Shown: positions 10,060 to 19,060, numbered from the stretch's first letter. The stretch: DNA of 32,372 bases from Candidatus Krumholzibacteriota bacterium (GCA_016926065.1 JAFGPI010000106.1:1-32372), one strand, 5' to 3'. The notes: generated by a model from the sequence alone, not told the origin. Translations and numbers: made by a program.

Positions 10060-11403
10060 TTAATCCTTGCCGGTAAGCACTTCTATTTCCGCGAGCACTT
10101 TTGCCTTTTTCACCAAGGCCTGTTCCAGATTCAACCGGAAATTCAACAACTGCCGTTGAGTTTCTATAACGTTCATGAAATCCGTATCACCGGCTTGATA
10201 GGCAGTAAAGGTGACGTTTAACAATTGCTCTAACTTGGGGATGATCCCGTTTCGATAGAGATCGATTTTCCTCCCGGCATCCTCGAGCTCATACAATACC
10301 CGCTCCGCGGTCTCGTACAATTTGTTTTCCCGGTTTTTTAACTTGTATTTGGACATTTCCAGTCTTGCCCGGGCTTCGTTTTTCTTGGCAGAATTTTTTT
10401 CAAACCATATGGGAAGGCTGATACTTACATTGATTCCCCACGGATCCTTGCCGCTTTCTGGCATTTGAGGATTAATGGCATCCCCGATTTCGATATAATC
10501 TATTCCTATAGTAAAGTTGGGATATGAGGACTTTCCGGAATATCTTATATCAGCTTCCGCTTTCTTCATCATATGTTCGAGAGCCTTCAAATCCGGATTT
10601 TGGGCCACGATAAAATTTTTAATTATTTCTATATCAACAACAGACTCCGAATCCACAATGCTGACAGGAGCCGACAGCACCACCGAATCTGGAAGGTCGA
10701 GCGCGCTTGCCAATCTCGCGGCCACAGGAGCCTTTCTCCCTAATAACGACAGCAATTTGTCCTCTAGGAGACCGAGTTCGACTTGGACCCTGATCACGTC
10801 ACCTTGCCCAAGCAACGCCGTTTTATACTTGGTACGGGCCACGGACTCCCAGCTTTGCAATAGTTCCATGTTGTCTCTGGTGATCTTTATTTCCCGGCCT
10901 AGATAGTAATAATCAAAGTACGCTATTTTGACTTCGAAGAACAATTGCAGCTTTTTCGACCGGTATTTTTGATACGCGATATTAGCGGATTCAAATGCCG
11001 CGTCACTCCTGGCCCCCAACGTACCGAACCAAGGGAACATCTGCCTTAGAGCCACTCTGTGGTTCTGCGGTCCAACTCTGGTTTCCACCTTTTCAACGAA
11101 ATAGCCATAGGAAAGTACCGGATCAGGCAGGCCCGAAACCAGCGGAATGTGTTCCAATTCAGATTTCCATTCATAAAATGCGGCTCTCAGTTCGGGATTG
11201 TTCAATGCCGCAAAAGCCAGGTAATCTTCAAGCGTACCGCCAATATCGACCGCCCCCTCCGCGAGGTATCCTCTCTCAATAGATCTTGCCCTTGTATTCT
11301 CTGTTTCTCTGTTCTTGGCCGCGGCAGAAAAAGAAACCTGAAATAGAACTAATCCGGCGAGAATAAAGATTGTACCTCCAGCGTATCGTTTTTTAATACT
11401 CAT
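10060..11403 (-). CDS. TolC-family outer membrane efflux protein
   Basis: 447 aa with signal peptide; NNPELRAAFYEWKSELEHIPLVSGLPDPVLSYGYF; adjacent to cusBA-like genes. Confidence 0.9.
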   Translation of the reverse strand: MSIKKRYAGGTIFILAGLVLFQVSFSAAAKNRETENTRARSIERGYLAEGAVDIGGTLEDYLAFAALNNPELRAAFYEWKSELEHIPLVSGLPDPVLSYGYFVEKVETRVGPQNHRVALRQMFPWFGTLGARSDAAFESANIAYQKYRSKKLQLFFEVKIAYFDYYYLGREIKITRDNMELLQSWESVARTKYKTALLGQGDVIRVQVELGLLEDKLLSLLGRKAPVAARLASALDLPDSVVLSAPVSIVDSESVVDIEIIKNFIVAQNPDLKALEHMMKKAEADIRYSGKSSYPNFTIGIDYIEIGDAINPQMPESGKDPWGINVSISLPIWFEKNSAKKNEARARLEMSKYKLKNRENKLYETAERVLYELEDAGRKIDLYRNGIIPKLEQLLNVTFTAYQAGDTDFMNVIETQRQLLNFRLNLEQALVKKAKVLAEIEVLTGKD

Positions 11404-11458
11404 AAGCCATTATTCCTGTTTCGCCTCCGGGCATTGCCGTCAAAGACCTTTTTCATTC

Positions 11459-12622
11459 TCAATGTTTCTTCCATAGTGGAGAGAGTTCTCTTAATTTTGT
11501 TACCGTTTCCTTCACCGCGCCGATTACCACCGGCGCGTCTTCGGCTTTGGTGGAGCGTCCCAGGGTCAGTACCATGGAACCGTGAACCTCTTCGTGCTTC
11601 AAGCCAATGGCCAGCAGAACATGGGAAGCCTCCAGGGTCTGGGATGAACAGGCCGATCCGGTGGAAACCTGGATGCCCTGCCGGTCCAGAAGCAGCAGGA
11701 TGCCTTCGCCTTCGATGCCGGTGAACCGGAAGCTCGCGTGGTGGGGCAGCCTTTTTTCGGGATGTCCGGTCAAGAACGTCTCCTCCACCTCCAGTATGCC
11801 CTTTATAAGAGCGTCCCTGATCTTCTTCAGCCTCGCGCTCTCCCTCTCCATTTCCAGGCCGGCCAGCCTGGCCGCTTCCCCCATGCCCGCTATGGCAAAA
11901 ATATTTTCGGTGCCCGATCTCAAACCCCGCTCCTGCCCACCCCCGGGTAGGAGCGGCTGAAGCTTCAGGCCCGGTTTCACGTAGAGCGCCCCCGCCCCTC
12001 TCGGTCCGTAAAGATCGTTTGAGGACAGGGTAAGCAGATCTATCCCCTCGGCCTGGACGTCCAGGGGAATCCTCCCCGCGGCCGCCGTCGCGTCCACGTG
12101 CAGGTATCCCCCCCGGCCGTGTACGATTCCGCTTATCTCCCGGATCGGCTCGATGGTCCCTATCTCGTTGTTGGCGTAGAGCACGGAAGTCACCACGGTC
12201 TCTTCCGTCACTACTTCCTCCAGCTTTTTTAGATCCACGATTCCGTACGAATCGACCGGCACCAGGTCGTACTCGAATCCGTTCTTCTTCAGTTCCTTCA
12301 GGGGATTTAGCACCGACATGTGCTCTATGGAGCTCGAGGCCACCCGCCTGCCCCGGGCGACGTTCCGGTAGGCGGTCCCTTTTATGGCCAGGTTGTTGGC
12401 CTCGGTGGCGCCCCCGGTGAAAATGACGCTTTTTTCGCCCGGCGCGTTAATGAAGTCCGCGATCTTCCGCCTCGCCTCATCGATTGCCTTCTTCGCTTCC
12501 AATCCGGCGGAATGCAGGGACGAGGGATTGCCGAAATCCTCTTTAAGGTAGCGGACGGCGAACTCGAAAACTCTTTGGTCCACCGGCATGGAAGATTGAT
12601 GATCCAGAAATATCCTCTTCAT
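11459..12622 (-). CDS. Cysteine desulfurase (NifS/IscS family)
   Basis: MKRIFLDHQSSMPVDQRVFE, GGATEANNLAIKG, HVDATAAAGRIPLD, STGSACSSQTLEASHVLLAIGL active-site loop. Confidence 0.95.
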   Translation of the reverse strand: MKRIFLDHQSSMPVDQRVFEFAVRYLKEDFGNPSSLHSAGLEAKKAIDEARRKIADFINAPGEKSVIFTGGATEANNLAIKGTAYRNVARGRRVASSSIEHMSVLNPLKELKKNGFEYDLVPVDSYGIVDLKKLEEVVTEETVVTSVLYANNEIGTIEPIREISGIVHGRGGYLHVDATAAAGRIPLDVQAEGIDLLTLSSNDLYGPRGAGALYVKPGLKLQPLLPGGGQERGLRSGTENIFAIAGMGEAARLAGLEMERESARLKKIRDALIKGILEVEETFLTGHPEKRLPHHASFRFTGIEGEGILLLLDRQGIQVSTGSACSSQTLEASHVLLAIGLKHEEVHGSMVLTLGRSTKAEDAPVVIGAVKETVTKLRELSPLWKKH

Positions 12623-12630
12623 TTCTCCTC

Positions 12631-12990
12631 CTAGAAATTCAAAACGGCATCCGCGTCCAGCGCCAGGTCGTTCAGGGTCGCGGCCCCCACGATTTTCGCC
12701 GCGGGAATGAAATCGCCCCTGGGAATTCCCAGCAAGCGGGTGCTTTGCTCGCAGACATACAGCTTCACACCCGCGCTGACCGCCTGGTCCATGACCTCTT
12801 TCAGCCCGGGAAAACCTTCCATTTCGATCTTTTCGGCCTCGCCTTTCTTGACCACGGTTACGCCCTTTATGAGAAAGTAAATATCGGCCTCCACATCCAT
12901 CGCCCGGGCGGTGGCGGCAAGGATGAAGGGGGCGTAAAGCCTCTCCGGCGTATCGATGCCGCTGCTTTGCACGTATAGAATTTTACTCAT
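12631..12990 (-). CDS. DsrE/DsrF-like sulfur-relay protein
   Basis: MSKILYVQSSGIDTPERLYAPFILAATARAMDVEADIYFLIKGVTVVKKG...LYVCEQSTRLLGI, typical DsrE fold with conserved Cys; RBS GGGGGG upstream of ATG at 12990. Confidence 0.85.
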   Translation of the reverse strand: MSKILYVQSSGIDTPERLYAPFILAATARAMDVEADIYFLIKGVTVVKKGEAEKIEMEGFPGLKEVMDQAVSAGVKLYVCEQSTRLLGIPRGDFIPAAKIVGAATLNDLALDADAVLNF

Positions 12991-13003
12991 CTGATCCACC
13001 CCC

Positions 13004-13309
13004 CTATTTCAACCTTTTTATCAGAAAGGTCATGGTACTGTCCTTTTTGCCAAACTCCAGTATTTCCTGGCCGGCTCTTTTGGCCCAGCTTTTAATATCC
13101 TGCTCGGCGGCGGGATCATCCGCCACCACCTTCAGCACCCGGCCGACCTCAATCTCTCCCAGGGCCTGCTTCGTCATCAAGATCGGCAGGGGACAGTAAA
13201 GCCCCACGCAATCCAGTTCGGCGTCGTGCCGCGCCGCGTTATTCCTTCCCCCATCAGGATCGCGGCGCGTTACATCGCTTTTCCCTGTATCGAAATCTCG
13301 CCGCTTCAT
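13004..13309 (-). CDS. TusA-like sulfurtransferase with repeat-derived N-terminal extension
   Basis: ELDCVGLYCPLPILMTKQALGEIEVGRVLKVVADDPAAEQDI core. ATG at 13309 overlaps the stop of the upstream ferredoxin gene (ATGA). Confidence 0.88.
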   Translation of the reverse strand: MKRRDFDTGKSDVTRRDPDGGRNNAARHDAELDCVGLYCPLPILMTKQALGEIEVGRVLKVVADDPAAEQDIKSWAKRAGQEILEFGKKDSTMTFLIKRLK

Positions 13310-13336
13310 ATTATCTCTCCCTGTATCGAAATGATG
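13229..13336. repeat. Three imperfect 36-bp tandem repeats spanning the ferredoxin/TusA gene junction
   Basis: Minus strand units: CATCATTTCGATACAGGGAGAGATAATATGAAGCGG / CGAGATTTCGATACAGGGAAAAGCGATGTAACGCGC / CGCGATCCTGATGGGGGAAGGAATAACGCGGCGCGG. Confidence 0.75.
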
Positions 13337-14136
13337 TAATTCTGAATCGGTATCTTCATTCCCGATTTCTCCAAAGCCTTCTTCACGATCATCCCCACCC
13401 CCCCGCAGCAGGGAACCTCCATCTGGACCGTGGTGATCGATTTGATCCGGTGGGTGGAGAATATGGCGGCAAGCTTGGTTACGTATTCCTCTATATAGGG
13501 GTCCAGCTTGGGGCAGAACATTATCACGATCCTCCCCCGCACGAATCTCCGGTGAAAATCGGCATAGGCGAAGGGAGAACAATCGGCCACGATCAGCAGA
13601 TCGGCATTGGTGAAATAGGAGGCGGCGGGATTGAGCAGCTTCAGTTGCACCGGCCACTGTCTCAGTTCCGAGGCCATCTCGCCCCCCCCGGCGGTCTCCT
13701 CTCCCCCGGCCGCTCTCTCCCTGAAATCCTTCATCATCGCACCCGGGCAGCCTCCCCCCTGACGAGGAGATCCGGAGTCATGGAAATCGGGTATTTCGAT
13801 TCCGTTTTCGCGAAGGTATGCCATAGCCTGTTTCAGGTATTCCATCTCATGATGGTCCTTGAGATGCTTCAGGTGCGCCTTAATCGTGTTTTCCCCCTGG
13901 GCAACGATGTTTTTCATCACCTTCCGCTCATCGTAAGGCTCGGCCTCCCTTTCCTCGATCGCAATCGCTCCCCGGGGGCAGGTATTGATACAGGCCCCCA
14001 GCCCGTCACAGAAGAGATCGCTGATCAGCCGCGCCTTTCCGTCTATAATCTGCAGCGCTCCCTCGGGGCAGTCGGGCACGCAGGCTCCGCATCCGTCGCA
14101 TTTCTCAGTATCGATCTTGATTATTTTCCTTTTCAT
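13306..14136 (-). CDS. Ferredoxin-type protein with N-terminal 4Fe-4S region and C-terminal domain
   Basis: CDGCGACVPDCPEGAL and CDGLGACINTCPRGAI; C-terminal PCCGGVGMIVKKAL motif. Confidence 0.88.
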   Translation of the reverse strand: MKRKIIKIDTEKCDGCGACVPDCPEGALQIIDGKARLISDLFCDGLGACINTCPRGAIAIEEREAEPYDERKVMKNIVAQGENTIKAHLKHLKDHHEMEYLKQAMAYLRENGIEIPDFHDSGSPRQGGGCPGAMMKDFRERAAGGEETAGGGEMASELRQWPVQLKLLNPAASYFTNADLLIVADCSPFAYADFHRRFVRGRIVIMFCPKLDPYIEEYVTKLAAIFSTHRIKSITTVQMEVPCCGGVGMIVKKALEKSGMKIPIQNYIISIQGEII

Positions 14137-14197
14137 TTACTCACCCGTTGTTTATTCCTTTGCACGGCTCACCTGGGCGCCCCGGCCGATCCTCCCC

Positions 14198-15508
14198 TCA
14201 ACCCATCATGCGAGCGATATCCTCCCGCGGGTCCCCCATGAGCCGGATTCCGTAATTATCAACCAGCACCCGGAGGATCTCGTCGTTGATCCAGGCCGGT
14301 ATGATAGGTCCCAGGGTAACGCCTTTAATGCCCAGATGGAGGAGGCTCCAAAGGATGGCGACCGCTTTTTGTTCCATCCAGCTGATATTCAGCTCGAGCG
14401 GCAAATCGTTGATTTCCACCTTGAACAGGCCGGCCAGCGCGGTGGCGATCTCGACGGCCACGATGGCATCGTTACATTGGCCCAGATCGATAAGGCGCGG
14501 CACCCCCTCGATATCGCCCAGATCCATGTCGTTGAACCGGAACTTCCCGCAGGCCAAGGTGAGAACCACGGTATCGGGCGGAAGATTTTCCACGAATTCC
14601 CGGTAATAAACGCTCCTTTTCAGCGGCGCGTCGCAACCTCCCACCAGGAAAAACCTTTTTATCTTACCGGCCTGGACCAGCTCCTTTATCTTGCCCGCCA
14701 GGGATAGCACCACCCCGGCGGAGAATCCCGTGGTGAGTTGATAATCCCCGGGTTTATCCGGCAGCTCCGGAAGCGCTGCGGCCTTCTCCATGACCGCGCT
14801 GAAATCATATCCCTCAACATGCTTTACCCCCGGCATGTGCACTGGCCCGCTGGTGAACATGCGGTCCCTATACTCCTCCCGGGGAGGCATGATACAGTTG
14901 GAAGTGACCAGGATGGCCACCGGATATTCGGCGAATAATTTTTTCTGATCGAACCACGCCTTCCCCAGATTTCCGGCCAAATGAGCGTACTTGCGCAGGC
15001 CCGGGTATCCGTGGGCGGGTAACATCTCGGAATGGGTATAGACATTTATACCGCTTCCCTCTGTTTGCTTGAGAAGCTCTTCCAGCGCCTTGAGGCTATG
15101 TCCGGTGATAAGGATACCGGGGCCCTTGACGGTGCCCGTTTCAACCTTTACAGGCTGGGGTTCCCCGTATGCCTCTATATGCGCCCGCTTGAGGAGCTTC
15201 ATGGTACGGATATTCATCGCCCCCGCCTCCAGGGCCATGCGGACGAACTCTTCCCCGTCGAAATTCACGTTCGTGAGGGTGGAATAATACGTCCGGGCGA
15301 GAAATTCATTGACCACATCATCGGTGTATCCCAGCTCGCGAGCGTGATAGAGGTAGGCCGATATCCCCTTGGAGGCGAATAGCAGGTTATCCTGCAGGCG
15401 CGCCACGGTAGCTTCCTTGCCGCATACGCCCTTTACGGTGCATCCGGTTCCCTGAGCGGTTTGTGAACACTGGTAACAAAACATTCCTGGTTTTTTATCT
15501 TCAGACAT
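14198..15508 (-). CDS. hcp: Hybrid cluster protein / hydroxylamine reductase, short form (class III-like)
   Basis: [96 protein letters not shown]; only 436 aa. Confidence 0.93.
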   Translation of the reverse strand: MSEDKKPGMFCYQCSQTAQGTGCTVKGVCGKEATVARLQDNLLFASKGISAYLYHARELGYTDDVVNEFLARTYYSTLTNVNFDGEEFVRMALEAGAMNIRTMKLLKRAHIEAYGEPQPVKVETGTVKGPGILITGHSLKALEELLKQTEGSGINVYTHSEMLPAHGYPGLRKYAHLAGNLGKAWFDQKKLFAEYPVAILVTSNCIMPPREEYRDRMFTSGPVHMPGVKHVEGYDFSAVMEKAAALPELPDKPGDYQLTTGFSAGVVLSLAGKIKELVQAGKIKRFFLVGGCDAPLKRSVYYREFVENLPPDTVVLTLACGKFRFNDMDLGDIEGVPRLIDLGQCNDAIVAVEIATALAGLFKVEINDLPLELNISWMEQKAVAILWSLLHLGIKGVTLGPIIPAWINDEILRVLVDNYGIRLMGDPREDIARMMG

Positions 15509-15839
15509 AATTCCCCCTAACCTTGACGGTTATTATAAATCGAAAGAATTGATTATTGATCGATCCGGCTCCACGGTTTCCAGGTATGCCACCTCCCCTT
15601 TCGAATTTCCAGCCGGCAGCGAATAACTATAAACTTTCAAGAGCGCTCCACTTTCTTAATATATTTTATTTGTCAATACTAATTCCAATACTATAATACA
15701 TATTATCTTGATTTTAATATTTGTCAATGAGTTAATTTCACAATTTTAATATGTTGCAATTACATAACAAGTTACCATTGCATATTATTCCCTGAACAGG
15801 GCCACAAAGATATGGATTAAAAAAATTTTAAAATAAAAC

Positions 15840-15868
15840 TTGACTCATTTACCATATTGGACTATATT
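15840..15868 (+). promoter_or_regulatory. Candidate sigma70-type promoter
   Basis: TTGACT-N17-TATATT in an AT-rich intergenic region. Confidence 0.4.
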
Positions 15869-16110
15869 GATCCTAGATGATCTAGAGACAAACATCATGA
15901 GATCGGATTTCGAAAATCATCAACCAGATCTTTACAAGCGGTCACGCGGGCTGCCGAAAGAATACGATATAGGACCCGTGAATAGCATTTGATTCGTTTT
16001 GCGTGCTGGGGCTGATACTTCAGATCCTGACATCAGTTGCTCTCGGCGTGGACAACACAACTGAAGAGGCAGGCACTGGCTTGGAGAGTAGGAGCATAAC
16101 ACATAAATTC

Positions 16111-16158
16111 ATCGACAGGCTTGCCCCTCAAAGCAGCCCGTATTTGCTCCAGCACGCT
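16111..16158 (+). pseudogene. Fragment resembling the N-terminus of YyaL/DUF255 thioredoxin-domain proteins
   Basis: Reads IDRLAPQSSPYLLQHAE, matching the (N)RLxxxxSPYLLQHA signature; the following NPVDWYPW and CHWCH motifs are missing. Confidence 0.45.
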
Positions 16159-16530
16159 GAATATCTAACGGAATGCACTGCTCATCGACGGATTGCTGAC
16201 CGTAAGGCTTCGTTTATAAATTCCCTAAAAAATAGCCGGCCTTTTTCTTTCCATCCAAACCTTTCAGATCCTTTACACTTAGATCACTTCCCCCCAGCTC
16301 AATCCCGGGGAAGGCGAAATCTCCTTCCTCAGATTAATATACGCAAAGTGCTCCCGGGCACTGACGGAAATAGCATATCCCCCCCGAATTCCACCGAGAC
16401 ACGGCGGACTAAGGGGCTCGTACCTCTTGCCGGGGCCGATCCCCGGTATTATATTGCCGCGTGAGGGGGATTGTAGTAATAATGTTGCATATTCCTATGC
16501 ATGCCAGGATGAAACTGAAAAAGGAGGAAT

Positions 16531-16953
16531 ATGGAGTTCATACTGCGAAAGACAGATTACGCGATGCGGGCGCTGCTCAAGCTGAGTCGGAACATTCAGG
16601 GAGGACCGATATCGACCAGTGTTATCGCGGAGGAGGAAGATATTTCTTACCCCCTGGCCTGTAAACTCATGCAGAGCCTGCAGCAGGCCAGGATCGTAAA
16701 GAGCTGCATGGGTCCGGCCGGCGGATTCGAACTGGTCAGGGATCCCGCGAAGATCAGCCTGCTGGATATCATCGAGACGATCCAGGGTCCGGTCGTCCTG
16801 GGCAAGTGTCAAAGCAGAGAAAACGGCTGTGAGCGCAAACCAGACTGCCCGGTAACCGTGAAGTTGGGAGAACTCAAAGATCACATGGAAAACTATCTGG
16901 CGGGCGTAACCTTCGCCGATCTCGTATCCTGGGAACGTCCCGGAAGAGAGTAA
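16531..16953 (+). CDS. Rrf2-family transcriptional regulator
   Basis: MEFILRKTDYAMRALLKLSRN, wHTH (YPLACKLMQSLQQARIVKSCMGPAGGFEL), three-Cys cluster CQSRENGCERKPDC; AAGGAGG upstream. Confidence 0.93.
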   Translation: MEFILRKTDYAMRALLKLSRNIQGGPISTSVIAEEEDISYPLACKLMQSLQQARIVKSCMGPAGGFELVRDPAKISLLDIIETIQGPVVLGKCQSRENGCERKPDCPVTVKLGELKDHMENYLAGVTFADLVSWERPGRE

Positions 16954-17095
16954 AGACCACCGCTTCACCCTCTTGGCTTAAAGGCCACTGGGCCTAACAC
17001 GAACTTCCCATAATTGACATGCCTGCTGGATTCGGCCGTTAGGGAACCTTATTCAGGGATTAGCAGGTTTCTCAAGGTGCTGTTTTCCCAGGCCT

Positions 17096-17185
17096 GATTC
17101 TCAGGGACCGGGACTCATCAGTCCGGATTCCCAGGGGCCGGGACTGATCAGCCCAGATTCTCAGGGACCGAGGTTCATCAAGCGC
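17096..17185. repeat. Three imperfect tandem copies of a 30-bp unit
   Basis: gattctcagggaccgggactcatcagtccg / gattcccaggggccgggactgatcagccca / gattctcagggaccgaggttcatcaagcgc; the last copy contains the 3' end of the 17161..17670 gene. Confidence 0.85.
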
Positions 17186-17670
17186 TCACCGGTGAGAAAT
17201 TCATCCGAGTTGAGATCCTGTCCCATCTCGATCTGTTTGTGCTCCGCCTCCAGGATGGCCAGATGGCTGCGTTCCATGCTCGCCATGTAGTGCAGGAGCG
17301 ACTTGCTGTTCGGATCATTCGTCTTGCCGGCCAGATCGGCATAGAACTTCTCCGATTTCTTCTCCGCCTGCATGGCCACCTCGAAAAGCTCCTTCAAGGA
17401 AGCTTCCCGTTCGAGCACTTCACTTATGCTGGGAACGAGCGATTTCGGGGGAGGCTGAAGCTCCACTTCGGGAAATTTCTTGTGGTAAGCCTCGGTAAGT
17501 ATCTTCTGATGATGCTTTTCCTGGGAAATCAGGAAATCAAACTTATCCGCCAGGTCCGGATTACTGGATGTCTCCTTCATCCGTTCATAGAGCCTGACGG
17601 CCTCAATCTCCGCCTTGATGGCGATACTCAACACTTCCAGGGTGGTATAATCCCGCTCCTTTTTCATCAT
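17161..17670 (-). CDS. Rubrerythrin/ferritin-like diiron protein
   Basis: MMKKERDYTTLEVLSIAIKAEIEAVRLYERMKE, SQEKHHQKIL and SMERSHLAIL motifs; start chosen at 17670 (AAAGGA upstream). Confidence 0.85.
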   Translation of the reverse strand: MMKKERDYTTLEVLSIAIKAEIEAVRLYERMKETSSNPDLADKFDFLISQEKHHQKILTEAYHKKFPEVELQPPPKSLVPSISEVLEREASLKELFEVAMQAEKKSEKFYADLAGKTNDPNSKSLLHYMASMERSHLAILEAEHKQIEMGQDLNSDEFLTGERLMNLGP

Positions 17671-17913
17671 CGATTCCTTTCCGCTGGGCACAAACGGTGC
17701 CGGCCAGCCGAATATTTCTTCACGCAATTTTTATTATGATAATCCATTCCTACAAAGTCAACCTTCATCCAAAATCGTCCCCTCTTCCCCGAGTAAAAAA
17801 CGATTCCCAGGGAGAGGGGATCCAGGGGGCACTTGGGAATAGCGCGGGATCTCCGCGAGAAGCTTCCTCCGGCACCGAGTAAATCCGGATGGTGGTCAGC
17901 CCTTTATTTCAGT

Positions 17914-18111
17914 TTAAGCTTCACGGCGGGCGAGCACACCCCACAGCATTAATAATCCAAAAATGCCGAAAGCGGCGGCCCGCATGATATTGCCCGCGGA
18001 CCCCCCTCCCCCCCGTATCAAACCCAGATAAATACCGCAAGCGACAAGTCCCCCCACCGCCAAAATGGTAAATAGCCATCTAGGTGGTAACCGTCTTCCT
18101 TCTCCTGCCAT
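17914..18111 (-). CDS. Small two-TM membrane protein
   Basis: 65 aa MAGEGRRLPPRWLFTILAVGGLVACGIYLGLIRGGGGSAGNIMRAAAFGIFGLLMLWGVLARREA; two hydrophobic segments. Confidence 0.55.
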   Translation of the reverse strand: MAGEGRRLPPRWLFTILAVGGLVACGIYLGLIRGGGGSAGNIMRAAAFGIFGLLMLWGVLARREA

Positions 18112-18139
18112 CAGGGCTCCTTTCTCAAAAAACGAAGGG

Positions 18140-18968
18140 TCAGTCCTCCGCCCCGGCCATGCGCTCCACCTTTACCGGGGAAGCATACACGAAAGGCCAT
18201 TCCCCGTCTTCCGTCAGTATGTAGGGAATGTACTCGCTGCCGCACCGCGTACCGGTTGAGGGATCGACCTGGACCCAGCCTTCGGCGGCGATATATACCT
18301 CACCCCACACGTGTCCGCTACGGTCAAAAATCCAGCCTCCTACCTGCCTCGCGGGCAGACCGGCCGCCCGGCAAAAGGTGACGAAGCAATCGGCGAAATC
18401 CCAACAGCGGCCATAGCCCTGTTCCAGCACCCGCGTGACGCCATATCGTGATCCGACCACTTCACCGCCATACTGAAGGTTCTTCCCGGGCACCAACCAA
18501 TCGAGAATCGCCTCCATTTTCCCCTCCGCATCGACCGCGGCCCCGGCAATTTCTCCGACCAACTTCCTTATCTCGGGCTTGTCGCTCGGCCAGTGCGGTC
18601 CGGGTAAACTCGATCACCGTCGTTCCATCGATCATCACATATCGAGGATTGTTCCCGTGCATCGCGAGGATATTCCGGTAAACGGCCTCCGCGCCTGAAG
18701 CGGTTTCGCATTCGACGAGATTGATCTGTACCGTCTTCCCCTCAAAGGAAAAGACCGAATTGGATATGGCTTGGGCATTACCTCCCAATTTCCGGGCGAT
18801 CGCGTCCCTTTGGAATGGGGATACCTCGACCCTCTTTTCCAATTTCCAGCCCCGGGGTAGCGGGATTTTCCCCTGGATAATTTCCTGATACCGGGGTGCC
18901 TCCACGGCGGGAGATGCGGCCGACAGCAGCAGGATCAATATCAGGTGCACGCCCAATTTTTTTATCAT
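18140..18968 (-). pseudogene. Exported transglutaminase-like protein interrupted by a frameshift
   Basis: 18968 frame: signal peptide through VIEFTRTALAE. The 18140 frame continues SDKPEIRKLVGEIAGAAV...GYGRCWDFADCFVTFCRAAGLPARQVGGWIFDRSGHVWGEVYI (transglutaminase Cys/His motifs). Frames switch near 18575..18595. Confidence 0.75.
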
Positions 18969-19060
18969 TTTTCCTCCGCCATTCCCGAATCGAGTATAAT
19001 TTTATTGCTTTCAGCCATAATTTAAACAGAGGAGGCCGGTTCCCTCCAAGAAAAAAAGAG

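Noticed and set aside
17096-17160. Possible hammerhead ribozyme (minus strand CTGATGAGTCCC...)
   Set aside because: CUGAUGA is present but stem II and the GAAA core do not follow; explained better by the 30-bp repeat.
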